33,077 nt of DNA. Origin: Flavobacteriales bacterium. GTDB lineage: Bacteria > Bacteroidota > Bacteroidia > Flavobacteriales_D > Crocinitomicaceae. Each line of letters begins with the position of its first letter. Within the stretch, counting starts at the first letter, position 1. Positions 1 through 10,000 of the stretch are shown here, one piece after another. The stretch lies in assembly GCA_947453715.1 (NCBI GenBank), contig CANGHX010000011.1, forward strand, positions 1 to 33,077. Reading direction: 5' to 3'. Below the pieces are notes generated by a model. It did not search any database. It was given only the letters and a program-made list of their open reading frames with translations, and had not been told where the DNA came from. A program made the translations under genes and the position numbers.

Positions 1-953
1 ACGGCTAAAGCAGTTCTTATGCCTTGTAAAAATGGAGGTGTTCCACCGTCTTCTCTTGATTCGATGTCGTCGTAATATGCATGATTCCCCCAAGGATCAG
101 TAAATAAAACAGTTCCTCCACCAGGTTGATCAGGAACTTTCATTTTGTATAATGAAGAATTAAAAACCATAACACCAGAAGTTCCTGGTCCACCTAAAAA
201 TTTATGTGGAGAAAGAAAAATTGCATCTAAACGTTGATTGATGTTTTCTGGATGCATATCAATTTTAACATAAGGTCCTGAACATGCGAAGTCAACGAAG
301 CATAGACCATCATTTAAGTGCATGATTTCAGCAACTTCATGATAAGGAGTTTTGATTCCCGTTACATTTGAACAACCTGTAATCGAAGCAATTTTGATTT
401 TTCTTGTAGTATGTTTTTTAAGTTTTTCTTTAAGATCATTTAGACAAAGTTCACCTTTTTCATTTTGTTGAATTATCTCAACGATCGCACATGTTTCTAA
501 CCAAGATGTTTGATTTGAGTGGTGCTCCATGTGAGAAACAAAAACAACGGGTAATTTATCTTCGTCAAATTGGATATCATGTTTTAAAAATTCATTAAAA
601 TTCTCAGGATATTTGAATCCTAAAATTCGTTGTAATTTATTAACTACACCTGTCATTCCTGAACCAGCGAATACTAATACATCGTTTTTGTCAGCGTTGA
701 CATGTTTTTTAATGATTTTTTTTGATTCGTGGTATGCTTGAGTCATAGCAGTGCCTGTAACAGTTGTTTCAGTATGTGTATTTGCGACCCAAGGTAAAAT
801 GTTATTTGAAATAGTATCTTCTAATGGTTGATACATTCTTCCACTTGCTGTCCAGTCAGCATAAGTAATTTTTTTTTCTCCAAATGGACTGTTAAAAGTC
901 TGGTTTTCACCAATTATATTTTGTTTGAATTTTTTGAAGTATTCCTCTAACAT
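1..953 (-). CDS. PLP-dependent class V aminotransferase-fold enzyme (partial, C-terminus off window)
   Basis: I translated this frame by hand from the ATG at 953; it stays open to the left edge (317 codons plus two bases). It resembles the cysteine desulfurase/kynureninase-like branch of fold-type I PLP enzymes. The motif SPHKFLGGPGTSG carries the presumed PLP-binding lysine at residue 251 (codon 201-203) after His250. Upstream are a Gly/Ser-rich cofactor-phosphate region (FAGSGMTGVVNKLQ), a His-rich stretch (VSHMEHHSNQTSW) and VDFACSGPYV, which holds the Asp expected to contact the pyridine nitrogen. Substrate cannot be told from sequence: desulfurase, lyase or aminotransferase are all possible, and the C-terminal third is missing. 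It is transcribed divergently from the E1 gene across a 270-bp gap, with no clear consensus promoter on its own side. Confidence 0.85.
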   Translation of the reverse strand, partial: MLEEYFKKFKQNIIGENQTFNSPFGEKKITYADWTASGRMYQPLEDTISNNILPWVANTHTETTVTGTAMTQAYHESKKIIKKHVNADKNDVLVFAGSGMTGVVNKLQRILGFKYPENFNEFLKHDIQFDEDKLPVVFVSHMEHHSNQTSWLETCAIVEIIQQNEKGELCLNDLKEKLKKHTTRKIKIASITGCSNVTGIKTPYHEVAEIMHLNDGLCFVDFACSGPYVKIDMHPENINQRLDAIFLSPHKFLGGPGTSGVMVFNSSLYKMKVPDQPGGGTVLFTDPWGNHAYYDDIESREDGGTPPFLQGIRTALA

Positions 954-1157
954 TATAGTTCTATTTTACATTGCTAAGATATTTGAAAAATAGCATTTGT
1001 GAGCTTAAATATTTCACTATTATTGAAAAGGTAATCTAAAATAATTTTGTTGTGTTTTTTATAAATTAATAAAATCCATAGGACATTTTAATGAAAATAT
1101 TTTTATTAAAATCTTTTCCTGTTGATAATTAAGTGGTTAGTCTTTTTGTTGTTTTTG

Positions 1158-1191
1158 TTGTTTTTAAAAAGTTTTGAATTTTGTATATTTA
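1158..1191 (+). promoter_or_regulatory. Possible promoter of the E1 gene
   Basis: A TTG at 1158-1160 and TATATTTA at 1184-1191 are separated by 23 bases. This is one mismatch from the Bacteroidota -7 box TAnnTTTG, with a long but tolerated spacer. It lies 32 bases before the ATG at 1224. The rest of the 954-1223 gap is AT-rich sequence in which I see no gene. Confidence 0.35.
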
Positions 1192-1223
1192 CATTTTTAT
1201 AAACATTGAACTTACTTGAGTAA

Positions 1224-3317
1224 ATGAGTACAACTATAATTAAATCGGAAAAACAATCAGAAAAAGTTTCTAAAGAAATGATCTTTAAAGCTTTTGAATT
1301 AATGTGTACAGCTAAAACAATGGCTGAAAAATATGAAGCACATAAAGAAATTTCTGCAAAGTATGTTCATGCTACTTCAAGAGGTCATGAAGCGATTCAA
1401 TTAGCAGTTGGTTTACAATTAAAACCTCAAGATTGGGTTTCACCGTATTATAGAGATGACAGTATTTTATTAGGTATCGGAATGAAACCTTATGAATTAA
1501 TGTTACAAGTTTTTGCTAAAAAAGATGATCCATTTTCTGGAGGAAGAACTTATTACTCTCATCCATCATTAGATCGTGATGATATGCCAAAAATTCCCCA
1601 CCAATCTTCAGCAACTGGAATGCAAGCTATTCCAACAACTGGAATTGCCATGGGGATTCAGTACAAAGAAAAGACAGGTTTAGCCGTTGATTATAATGGT
1701 GAGAATCCAGTTGTTGTTTGCTCATTAGGTGATGCATCTTGTACTGAAGGTGAAGTTTCAGAAGCATTACAAATGGCAGCCTTAAAACAATTTCCAATTG
1801 TTTATTTAGTTCAAGATAATGGCTGGGATATTTCAGCTAATGCAGCTGAGACTAGAGCTCAAGACATGACTGAATATGCAAGAGGATTTAATGGAATCGA
1901 AGTAAGAACAATTGATGGAAGTGATTTTGCGCTTTCATATGCAACAGTTCAAGAAGTTTTTGAAATCGTAAGAAAAGAGAGAAGACCTTTTATTATACAT
2001 GCAAAAGTTCCATTGTTAGGACATCATACTTCTGGTGTTCGTAAAGAATGGTACAGAGATGATTTAGAAGAAGCTGCAACAAGAGATCCATATCCTAAAT
2101 TAAAAGATTTAGCGAGAGAGGTAGGAGTTGATGAAGCTGATATTGTGAATACAGAAGTTGAAATCAAAAATCAAATTGATAAAGCATTTGATGATGCGTA
2201 TAATGCAGAAGATCCAACTCCAGAATCAGTATTAAATCATATTTTCGCACCAACCCCAATTACTGAGGAAAAAGGAGAAAGAGAGCCAGCTGGAAAGAAA
2301 AAAACAGTAATGGTTGATAGTGCTTTGTTTGCTGTTAGAGAGTTGATGTCTAAACATCCCGAAGCTTTATTATATGGTCAAGATGTTGGAGGGCGATTAG
2401 GTGGTGTATTTAGAGAAGCAGCAACTTTAGCTCAAACTTTTGGTGATGATAGAGTTTTCAATACACCTATTCAAGAGGCATTTATTATAGGAAGCACTGT
2501 TGGAATGTCAGCAGTTGGATTAAAACCAATCGTAGAAGTTCAATTTGCAGATTATATTTGGCCAGGTTTAAATCAGTTATTTACTGAAGTGAGCCGTTCG
2601 AACTACTTATCAAATGGTAAATGGCCAGTAAGTTGTATTGTTCGAGTTCCAATTGGGGCTTATGGTTCAGGTGGTCCTTATCACTCTTCAAGTGTTGAAT
2701 CAGTTTTAACAAATATTCGAGGGATTAAAGTTGCTTACCCTTCAACAGGTGCAGATTTAAAAGGTTTAATGAAGTCAGCGTTTTATGATCCTAATCCAGT
2801 TGTGATGTTGGAACATAAAGGTTTATATTGGTCAAAAATTCCAGGAACAGAAGGAGCTATGTCAATAGAGCCAGATGATGAGTATGTTATTCCATTTGGG
2901 AAAGCGAGAGTTGTTCAAGAAGCGACTTCTGAAAACATTGAAAATGGAAGTTCTTGTGTGGTAATTACATACGGAAGAGGTGTTTATTGGACATTAGAAG
3001 CTTGTACGGAATTTAAAGATAAAGTAGAGATTATAGATTTAAGAACATTAAATCCAATTGATTCTGACAAAATAAATGAAGTAGCTCAAAAACATGGGAA
3101 AGTATTGTTGGTAACAGAAGAATCTGAAGAAGCAACATTTACATTAGGTTTAGCAGGAAGAATTCAGAGAGATAATTTCAAAGCCTTAGATGCTCCTGTG
3201 ATGATCTTAGGTTCAATGGATACACCAGCAATTCCGTTGAATTCAATATTAGAAGCGACACTTTTACCAAATGCAGATAAAGTTAAAGTGGCACTGGAAA
3301 ATTTATTGAATTATTAA
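1224..3317 (+). CDS. 2-oxoacid dehydrogenase E1, fused alpha and beta subunits
   Basis: Thiamine-diphosphate-dependent E1 that decarboxylates a 2-oxoacid and passes the acyl group to a lipoyl E2. The alpha half (about residues 15-345) has the TPP/metal motif as GDAS (169-172) followed by QDNGWDIS (197-204). The beta half (about 360-697) has the transketolase pyrimidine-binding region (LYGQDVGG, FNTPIQEAFIIG, VEVQFADYIWP) and the C-terminal transketolase domain (VITYGRGV, VEIIDLRTLNPID, LLVTEESEEA). At 697 residues it fits the single-chain alpha/beta E1 common in Bacteroidota rather than the separate pdhA/pdhB or bkdA1/bkdA2 form. The sequence looks closest to the branched-chain type, but substrate cannot be fixed without E2 context, and no E2 or E3 gene is adjacent. 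Start is the ATG at 1224 with no Shine-Dalgarno. Confidence 0.9.
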   Translation: MSTTIIKSEKQSEKVSKEMIFKAFELMCTAKTMAEKYEAHKEISAKYVHATSRGHEAIQLAVGLQLKPQDWVSPYYRDDSILLGIGMKPYELMLQVFAKKDDPFSGGRTYYSHPSLDRDDMPKIPHQSSATGMQAIPTTGIAMGIQYKEKTGLAVDYNGENPVVVCSLGDASCTEGEVSEALQMAALKQFPIVYLVQDNGWDISANAAETRAQDMTEYARGFNGIEVRTIDGSDFALSYATVQEVFEIVRKERRPFIIHAKVPLLGHHTSGVRKEWYRDDLEEAATRDPYPKLKDLAREVGVDEADIVNTEVEIKNQIDKAFDDAYNAEDPTPESVLNHIFAPTPITEEKGEREPAGKKKTVMVDSALFAVRELMSKHPEALLYGQDVGGRLGGVFREAATLAQTFGDDRVFNTPIQEAFIIGSTVGMSAVGLKPIVEVQFADYIWPGLNQLFTEVSRSNYLSNGKWPVSCIVRVPIGAYGSGGPYHSSSVESVLTNIRGIKVAYPSTGADLKGLMKSAFYDPNPVVMLEHKGLYWSKIPGTEGAMSIEPDDEYVIPFGKARVVQEATSENIENGSSCVVITYGRGVYWTLEACTEFKDKVEIIDLRTLNPIDSDKINEVAQKHGKVLLVTEESEEATFTLGLAGRIQRDNFKALDAPVMILGSMDTPAIPLNSILEATLLPNADKVKVALENLLNY

Positions 3318-3334
3318 GTGAAATAATAGATAGT

Positions 3335-3380
3335 AAAAAAGCAGTTTTTGAATCAATCAAAAACTGCTTTTTTATTTTTG
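3335..3380. terminator. Bidirectional rho-independent terminator between convergent genes
   Basis: A perfect 17-bp inverted repeat (3335-3351 with 3357-3373) encloses a 5-base loop. It has an A-tract on the left and a T-tract on the right, so either strand yields a GC-centred hairpin followed by U residues. It lies 17 bases after the E1 stop and 13 bases before the helicase stop (stem right arm ends at 3373, helicase stop at 3394), so it can serve both genes. Confidence 0.9.
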
Positions 3381-3393
3381 GCTAATGTCTACC

Positions 3394-4722
3394 TTATTTC
3401 TTTTTCTGACCTCTAGTTTGATTCTTTTTATATTTCTTTTTGATTTCTCTTTTATAAGAACCTCCTAAATTTACTTTCTGATTTTTCTTTTTCTTTTCGT
3501 GGAAAGCTCCTTTTGAATTGTCAATTTTTACATCAGGCATATAATTTACACCGGGTAATACTGGCATCTCCATTTCAATTAATACATCTGAAATTTCTAC
3601 ATTGTCAGGGAAGGTAACTTCTGAAATTTTCATTTTCATCATTTCTTCAATTTCTTGTAGCATTTTTGCATCTGATGAAGTAATGAATGAAATTGCGATA
3701 CCATCTTTGTCTGCACGACCTGTTCTACCGATTCTGTGAATGTAGTTTGGAGACTCATCAGGTAAATCAAAATTGATAACATGAGTTACGTCTGAAATGT
3801 CTAGACCTCTCGAAACTAAATCTGTTGCAATTAATACCTTTGAAGTTCCATCTTGAAAATTGTTAAGCGAACTAAAACGGAAATTTTGTGATTTATTTGA
3901 GTGAATCACACCGAAGTTTTTATTTTCTTCGCTACCCATTTCTTCAAAAACTAAATCAGCTACTTTTTTACTTTTAGTAAATAGTAATACTTTTTGCATA
4001 GAACTATCCGTTTCTAAAAGATGTTTTAGTAAGTTTATTTTTGAATTGAAATTAGGAACATTGTATAAAGATTGAGCGATTTTATCAACTGGAGTACCGT
4101 GAGGAGCCGCTTCAACTTTTTGTGGATTATTAAAAAATTCTTCAAAAATTAATTCAACATCTTCAGTTATTGTTGCTGAGAAAAGTAAATTTTGTCTTTT
4201 TGCTGGAAGTAAATCTAAAATGTTTTTCAATTGGGTTCTGAATCCAAGATTTAGCATTTCATCCATTTCATCAATTACCACTTTTTGAATACATTTCAAT
4301 TTTAATGTGCCATTGTGACCTAAATCAATTACTCGACCTGGAGTTGCAACCAAAATATCCAAACCATTCATGATGATTTGTTTTTGCGTATTGATATTTG
4401 CACCACCATAAACACCAGCAACTCTCACATTCATGTAAATTGTCAATTTAGCAATTTCATCAACGATTTGAGCTACTAATTCTCTTGTTGGAACAATGAT
4501 TAAAACTCTAGGTTCTAATTGATATGAAAATTTTAACTGATTTAAGATTGGCAACAAAAAAGCCAATGTCTTACCTGTACCTGTTTGTGCAATTCCAACA
4601 ACATCTTTTCCAGACATCACAACAGGATATGCTTTTTCCTGAATAGTTGTTGCTTCTGTAAATTCTAAATCTACTAAAGCTTTTTGAAGTTGTTTACTTA
4701 AATTAAAATCGATGAATTGCAT
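3394..4722 (-). CDS. DEAD-box family ATP-dependent RNA helicase with DEMD in motif II
   Basis: RNA helicase acting in ribosome assembly, RNA decay or cold adaptation. Motifs in order: Q-motif (Phe6 and the TTIQEKAYP segment), motif I AQTGTGKT (45-52), Ia PTRELVAQ (78-85), Ib TPGR (127-130), motif II DEMD (151-154), III SAT (182-184), then IATDLVSRGLD and HRIGRTGRADKDG in the second RecA domain. Motif II normally reads DEAD; the Met for Ala change leaves the Asp-Glu needed for Mg-ATP intact, so it should be active. The C-terminal about 45 residues are Lys/Arg/Asn/Gln rich and probably bind RNA. Length (442) is usual for CsdA/RhlE-like enzymes of the phylum. It is monocistronic and divergent from the lpxD-like gene; the start is supported by a -7 box about 23 bases upstream. 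Confidence 0.95.
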   Translation of the reverse strand: MQFIDFNLSKQLQKALVDLEFTEATTIQEKAYPVVMSGKDVVGIAQTGTGKTLAFLLPILNQLKFSYQLEPRVLIIVPTRELVAQIVDEIAKLTIYMNVRVAGVYGGANINTQKQIIMNGLDILVATPGRVIDLGHNGTLKLKCIQKVVIDEMDEMLNLGFRTQLKNILDLLPAKRQNLLFSATITEDVELIFEEFFNNPQKVEAAPHGTPVDKIAQSLYNVPNFNSKINLLKHLLETDSSMQKVLLFTKSKKVADLVFEEMGSEENKNFGVIHSNKSQNFRFSSLNNFQDGTSKVLIATDLVSRGLDISDVTHVINFDLPDESPNYIHRIGRTGRADKDGIAISFITSSDAKMLQEIEEMMKMKISEVTFPDNVEISDVLIEMEMPVLPGVNYMPDVKIDNSKGAFHEKKKKNQKVNLGGSYKREIKKKYKKNQTRGQKKK

Positions 4723-4744
4723 TTTTGAAAAAAATTATTGTTTG

Positions 4745-4752
4745 CAAAGGTA
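4745..4752 (-). promoter_or_regulatory. -7 box of the helicase gene
   Basis: On the minus strand the sequence reads TACCTTTG, an exact match to TAnnTTTG, 23 bases before the helicase ATG at 4722. No TTG is visible at the usual distance upstream, so only half of the promoter is supported. Confidence 0.45.
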
Positions 4753-4822
4753 CTTCGTATTTATCGGTTTAAGAAAGATTCTGCTGAAAATATTGACCTT
4801 TCAACAAATTAGAGCGGAAAAG

Positions 4823-4830
4823 TATCTTTG
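4823..4830 (+). promoter_or_regulatory. -7 box of the lpxD-like/phosphatase operon
   Basis: TATCTTTG matches TAnnTTTG exactly and lies 55 bases before the ATG at 4886. The nearest upstream TTG is at 4793-4795, giving a 27-base spacer, longer than usual. The element would drive both genes up to 7045. Confidence 0.45.
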
Positions 4831-4885
4831 ATTTAAAGAAATGGAGGCATAAATCAAGTTATTTTTGGATAGTTAATATAGTTTT

Positions 4886-5812
4886 ATGAAATTATCAGGA
4901 AATCATACCGTAAAAGAAATTGCTGCATTTTTAGAATGTAAATATATTGGCAATGGAGACCAATTAATTCTAGGTATTAATGAAATTCATAAAGTAGAAA
5001 AAGGGGATTTAGTTTTTGTTGATCATCCAAAATATTATCAAAAAGCATTGAATAGTGATGCAACAATTATTTTGATAGATCAAGAAGTAGATTGTCCTGA
5101 TGGGAAATCATTGATTATTTCGAGTGCTCCTTTTGATGATTATAATAAATTGACAAAACATTTCAGCCCATACAAACCTCAAACTTCAATGATTGGTGAA
5201 GATTGTGAAATTCATCCTACAGCTACTATTTATCCAAATGTTTTTATTGGTTATCGAGTTAAAATTGGCGCAAATGTTACGCTGCACGCAGGAGTTAATA
5301 TTCAAGACGATGTTACGATTGAAGAAAATGTAATAGTTGGACCAAATAGTGTGATTGGACATTATGCATTTTATTATAAAAAGAAAGCAACTGGCTATGA
5401 TCGTATGCATTCTTGTGGAGGAGTATTGATTAAGAAAAATGCAGAAATTGGCGCTTTATGTACGATTGATTTAGGTGTTTCTGGACTCACAATCATTGGG
5501 GAAGGGACTAAATTAGATAATCAAGTCCATATTGGTCATGACACTGTAATTGGAAATAATTGTTTGTTTGCTGCCAATGTTGGGATTGCAGGTTGTGTTA
5601 TCGTTGAAGATAATGTTACAATGTGGGGACAAGTTGGATGTGCAAGTGATGTGAGAATAGGAGAGGGAGCTGTCATTTTAGGTCAATCTGGAGTATCAAA
5701 AGATTTACTTGGTGGTAAAACCTATTTTGGAAGTCCATGTGGAGAAGCAAAAGCAATGTTCAGAGAAATGGCTGCAGTTCGAAAATTACCATCAATTATA
5801 GAACATTTATAG
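4886..5812 (+). CDS. LpxD-like UDP-3-O-acylglucosamine N-acyltransferase (short form)
   Basis: Left-handed beta-helix acyltransferase of the LpxD family, which transfers a 3-hydroxyacyl chain from ACP to the amino group of UDP-3-O-acylglucosamine in lipid A synthesis. The N-terminal about 95 residues look like the LpxD uridine-binding domain (the FVDHPKYYQKAL stretch). Residues about 105-270 are hexapeptide repeats of the [LIV]GxxxxI type. His218 in NQVHIGHDTVIG is placed like the LpxD catalytic histidine. At 308 residues it is shorter than typical LpxD (about 340), and there is no lpxA/lpxC/fabZ beside it. I therefore read it as the second, stand-alone LpxD paralogue seen in Bacteroidota, whose acyl substrate is less certain. 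Its stop codon directly touches the next gene's start. Confidence 0.8.
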   Translation: MKLSGNHTVKEIAAFLECKYIGNGDQLILGINEIHKVEKGDLVFVDHPKYYQKALNSDATIILIDQEVDCPDGKSLIISSAPFDDYNKLTKHFSPYKPQTSMIGEDCEIHPTATIYPNVFIGYRVKIGANVTLHAGVNIQDDVTIEENVIVGPNSVIGHYAFYYKKKATGYDRMHSCGGVLIKKNAEIGALCTIDLGVSGLTIIGEGTKLDNQVHIGHDTVIGNNCLFAANVGIAGCVIVEDNVTMWGQVGCASDVRIGEGAVILGQSGVSKDLLGGKTYFGSPCGEAKAMFREMAAVRKLPSIIEHL

Positions 5813-7045
5813 ATGGAAGAAAAACTTCAGAAATATTTAGAGAATCAGTTGAAAATAAAGGATTTTAAATTAAATTCTTTGTTGGAGATTACGAATGCCA
5901 TAAATACAAATGAAGGAGTAGATCAGCTTTATAAAATTTTCGAATTTATTCTAAAAGAGCAACTTGGATTTGATAAATTTATATTTTTCAACAAGTTAGA
6001 TGAGTGGAGTTGCGTTATTAAATTAGGATTTAAAGGAAAAGTAAAAGAAATTGATGTTGAAAGAGATTTATTACGTTTTAGAGATATTACAGTTATAGAG
6101 TCTTCGCCATCAGCATTAATTAATGAATTTGATGTTATTGTCCCTGTTTTTCATAAAGAAAAGCCATTAGCTTATTTGCTAATTGCCGGATTAGAACACC
6201 GAAAAATGAAAGTTGCAGAGACGATGAATAATATGAGTTTTATTCAAACTTTAGCGAATATTATTGTAGTAGCGATTGAGAATAAACGAATGGCAAAAGC
6301 TTCACTGAAGCAGGAACGCTTAAAGAAAGAGCTAGAAGTTGCTTCGGAAATGCAAAAATTATTATTCCCTTCTGATTTACCATCCAATAAGCGCATGGAT
6401 ATTTCTGCAAAATATAAGGCTCGTCATGAAGTAGGAGGAGATTATTATGATTTCATTCCGTTGGGTGACGAAGAATATATTGTATGTATAGCGGATGTTT
6501 CAGGTAAAGGAATAAGTGCAGCTTTATTAATGGCAAATTTTCAAGCCACTATTCGAACAATTTTTAGATACCAACGTTTTGAGTTCGATTTCCTAATTGA
6601 AGAATTGAATAAAAAGGTGATGAGAAGTGCAAAAGGGGAGAAATTTATCACTTTTTTCATTGCTCATTATAATGCAAATACGAGGTTATTGACATATGTA
6701 AACGCTGGTCATAACCATCCATTTATAGTTCATGGAAGAAAATCTGAAATGTTAGATCAAGGAAGTATTGGTTTAGGTATGATGGATGAACTACCTTTTA
6801 TTAATGTTGGGAAAATGGAATTAAAACCAAATTCAACATTAGTACTTTATACAGACGGAGTTGTTGAGTTAGAAGATCAAAATGAAGAGCAGTTTGGAAT
6901 TGATCGTTTGGTTAAAATGATTCATAATTATTACCCTTTAAAAATGGAGGATTTAAACAATCTTATATTCTCTAAGCTTGACGAATGGAGAGGGGACTTG
7001 AAATTAGTAGACGATACTGCGATTTTTAGTTGTCGGTTTTTTTGA
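5813..7045 (+). CDS. GAF-SpoIIE (PP2C-type) serine/threonine phosphatase
   Basis: Predicted RsbU/SpoIIE-like metal-dependent phosphatase. The N-terminal about 160 residues are a likely GAF-type sensor, followed by a short helical linker (KASLKQERLKKELEVASEMQKLL, about 163-185). The PP2C domain has metal-site motifs GGDYYD (208-213), ADVSGKG (227-233), LYTDGV (345-350) and DDTA (400-403), all intact. Such enzymes usually dephosphorylate a STAS-domain anti-anti-sigma protein, but no STAS or anti-sigma kinase gene is present here. The ATG at 5813 follows the previous TAG with no spacing, so translation is probably coupled to the lpxD-like gene. The target and input signal are unknown. The gene ends 5 bases from the convergent PorU2-like gene, with no terminator hairpin between them. 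Confidence 0.88.
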   Translation: MEEKLQKYLENQLKIKDFKLNSLLEITNAINTNEGVDQLYKIFEFILKEQLGFDKFIFFNKLDEWSCVIKLGFKGKVKEIDVERDLLRFRDITVIESSPSALINEFDVIVPVFHKEKPLAYLLIAGLEHRKMKVAETMNNMSFIQTLANIIVVAIENKRMAKASLKQERLKKELEVASEMQKLLFPSDLPSNKRMDISAKYKARHEVGGDYYDFIPLGDEEYIVCIADVSGKGISAALLMANFQATIRTIFRYQRFEFDFLIEELNKKVMRSAKGEKFITFFIAHYNANTRLLTYVNAGHNHPFIVHGRKSEMLDQGSIGLGMMDELPFINVGKMELKPNSTLVLYTDGVVELEDQNEEQFGIDRLVKMIHNYYPLKMEDLNNLIFSKLDEWRGDLKLVDDTAIFSCRFF

Positions 7046-7050
7046 GATAC

Positions 7051-10000
7051 TTATCTCATAATATAAATTTTCCCAAATTCTTTTTTGAAGTAAGTATCCC
7101 CTTCTGTAGATCGATGTTCAATGTCTTGGCCATTTATTTGAGCTTTAACTGTATACAAATATACTCCATTCGCTAATTTATCTCCAAAATTATCTGTTCC
7201 ATCCCACGAATATTCGGTAATGTTTTTTCCTATATAAATTGAACCTAATTCATCTTGTGTTATTTCTTTTACTACTTTTCCTGAAACATTCATTATTTGA
7301 ATCAATATTTTATCTGGAACCTCGGTTCCCGTCAATGTAAATACAAATTTAGTTTTTGTACTGAATGGATTAGGGTAATTCATTAAATAAGTTAAAGTAG
7401 AAACATGAATTACTTCAAATGAAATCCTATAATCTAAATCTCCAGATAAATTACCACTTCTATCTGAGCCTTGAACTAATATAGAATATCTTCCATCTTT
7501 TGTGAAGTTTGCTGGATAGTTAATTTTAAATCTTTTGTTCTGAGCGTTTGCAGGAGTCCATTGCATGATTGCATTTCCATTGCCATCCTTGAAGTAAATT
7601 CTTTTTTGAGTACCAGTTGGATCAGTAAGATAAAGTGCAAATAGAGAAGTGTCACTATCGTTGTCCATTACAAGGAATGGATTTTCATCCTTTAGTGATA
7701 TCAATATCTCGCTTTTGGGAGAAATAATATCTCCATTTAAAATATGTCTTGAGTCAAAAGTAACATCCAAAATTGGATTTTTATCTTCGCGGTTAACATA
7801 AAATGGGAGTTGGAGTAAATTGTTAAAATGTTGTTGCTCTGGCTGATCTGTAATATACTGACTTCCATTTGTATATGGGTTTGCTTCCATCCATAAAATA
7901 TTATAACCAGGAAGACCCGCAGTCGTAAACTCAATCGTATCTCTGAAAGTTTCTCCAACTAAAAGTGAATCTTGTCTATTATAGCTTATCGGGTGTTTGA
8001 AATGATTCTCATCTTCTATCCAATAATTCACAAGTAATGAATCCATGTCAATATTGTAGATGTTTTTGATATCCATAGCAAATCTTATTTTCTCACCTTG
8101 TTCTAAAGTATCTTTATTCGGTGTCCATGTATAATTATTTAAATTATCTAATGCTGCCTCAGGAAGGGGGGTATACAAAACATGCCACCTATCAGTTTGA
8201 GATGGGCTAACAAGAACTCTATCAATATAATGAGATTCTAATTTAATATATGGGTATAAAGAAGCAGGAATAATCGAATTAAGATTAATTAATGAATCAT
8301 TTCTAGTGAAAAGTGTATCTAACTCAAATTGCAAAATCCCAGAAATATCAAACGCTTTTATTTTCAAAGCGGTTGAATCATTATCAACTGCTAAATTTGT
8401 TTCTAATGGATCTTGTTTCCAATAAACATTTCCCCAGCTTTGAGCAGGTCCTATTAGTGTAGAAGTTTCATATCCTTCATTTATTGATCCAACTAAATTA
8501 GCCTTTAAACTAAAATCACTTAATCCGTTTGAAAATTTCTCCTTTACTGTTGTAGTGTCTCCTTTCTTACAAAAAAATATGAATGGTTCATTATTATGAC
8601 CTTGGATAATACTATCTGACCCTAAAGTATGAAACGTATTATAAAGACTAGGTAGGTAAGTGTCCCACATGCCAAATTGAGTGCTAACAGGGGTGTAAAT
8701 TAATAAATAATAACCATCAGGAACACTATCTAAAACCATGTTTTTAAATGCCGTTAATTGACTTGTGCTATTTTGTCTAAAAACAAAATATTTTTCAAAT
8801 CTTGTTCGACAGGAGCCACATCCATTATTTGCATTTCCAAATTGATGATTACTATTAATTGGAGTACATCCGCATCCAGATGTGCTAACGGCACAATTAT
8901 ATGTCCCCCATGCATTCAATTGATATGGATCAATAACTGCAACATGAATTGATGGAGTTGCTTGACAGACCGAATAATCTTGGATCATTGAATTAATGTA
9001 AAAGTTAATTTGAGAATTAATATAAGTTTTATTGTTGCAAAGAATTTCTTTTAAATATGGGGCAAATAATTTTTCACGTAAATTACGGTCGTAAGTTATA
9101 CCGCTAAATTCATTTTTTTTAAACTGAAAAAAATGATCTTGTCCCCAACCAGTTTTACCTGGAATATATTGGAATGATTGTTCTATCCATGTTGGGTTGA
9201 TATCGTTTATTGCAACTCTCCAAAAATATACTGTACTATCTTGGCAAACTAGAGGAGCGGAATTATTATTTGAAACAAATTTCCATTCGCTAGGGTTGAC
9301 TTGTTGAATTCCGCCAGGTCCAGTAGTTAAAGCATATCTATACTCGGGACTATTGAATAAGTCAGTTGTATCTATTTCAAAACGATATGTATTTATTGAT
9401 GCAATTGGATTAATTGTTGATGCTTTAAGGGTTATACTGTCATTTGGTACTACAGCAAAATCATATGGCAATACAGGTAAAATTCCGTCTATATTTATAA
9501 ATAAACTTTTAGTAATTTGATTATTATTATTATCATCAAATTGTTCAGGTATAAAGTTTGGAATATCTGCAGAGATATAAAAAGTATTTAATCCACTTGA
9601 AATGTTAGCTTGTAATGGAAAAAATAATTTAACAGTATCTTTATAATTTAAAAAAGGTATTTTGTAAGTATATATTGAGTCAGTTGAGCTTAAAGGGAAA
9701 TCCCTTCTAACTTCTAATTGAAAAGTATCTGTAATAGCCTTACCTAAATTTGTAATAATTACATCCATTTCAATATTACTTGTATTTAAACTAATTACAT
9801 CGGGTAAAAAAGATATGTTCTCAACTGTTAATTCAATTTCTGGTTTTGGAAATGAATTAATTTTAATCATAGGATCTCCATTTAGAGCCATTTGAGATGT
9901 AGTAGCTTCTAATCCTAAATTACTACTTATACTGTTTAGGTATACAATATTTTTTTGTATTTGTTCACCGATTGTTTTACCATAATTCTCAGAACTAAAT

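Noticed and set aside
5186-5410. Open frame antisense to the lpxD-like gene
   Set aside because: Asn/Ile/Cys-rich composition reflects the repeats of the beta-helix gene read backwards; no independent support.
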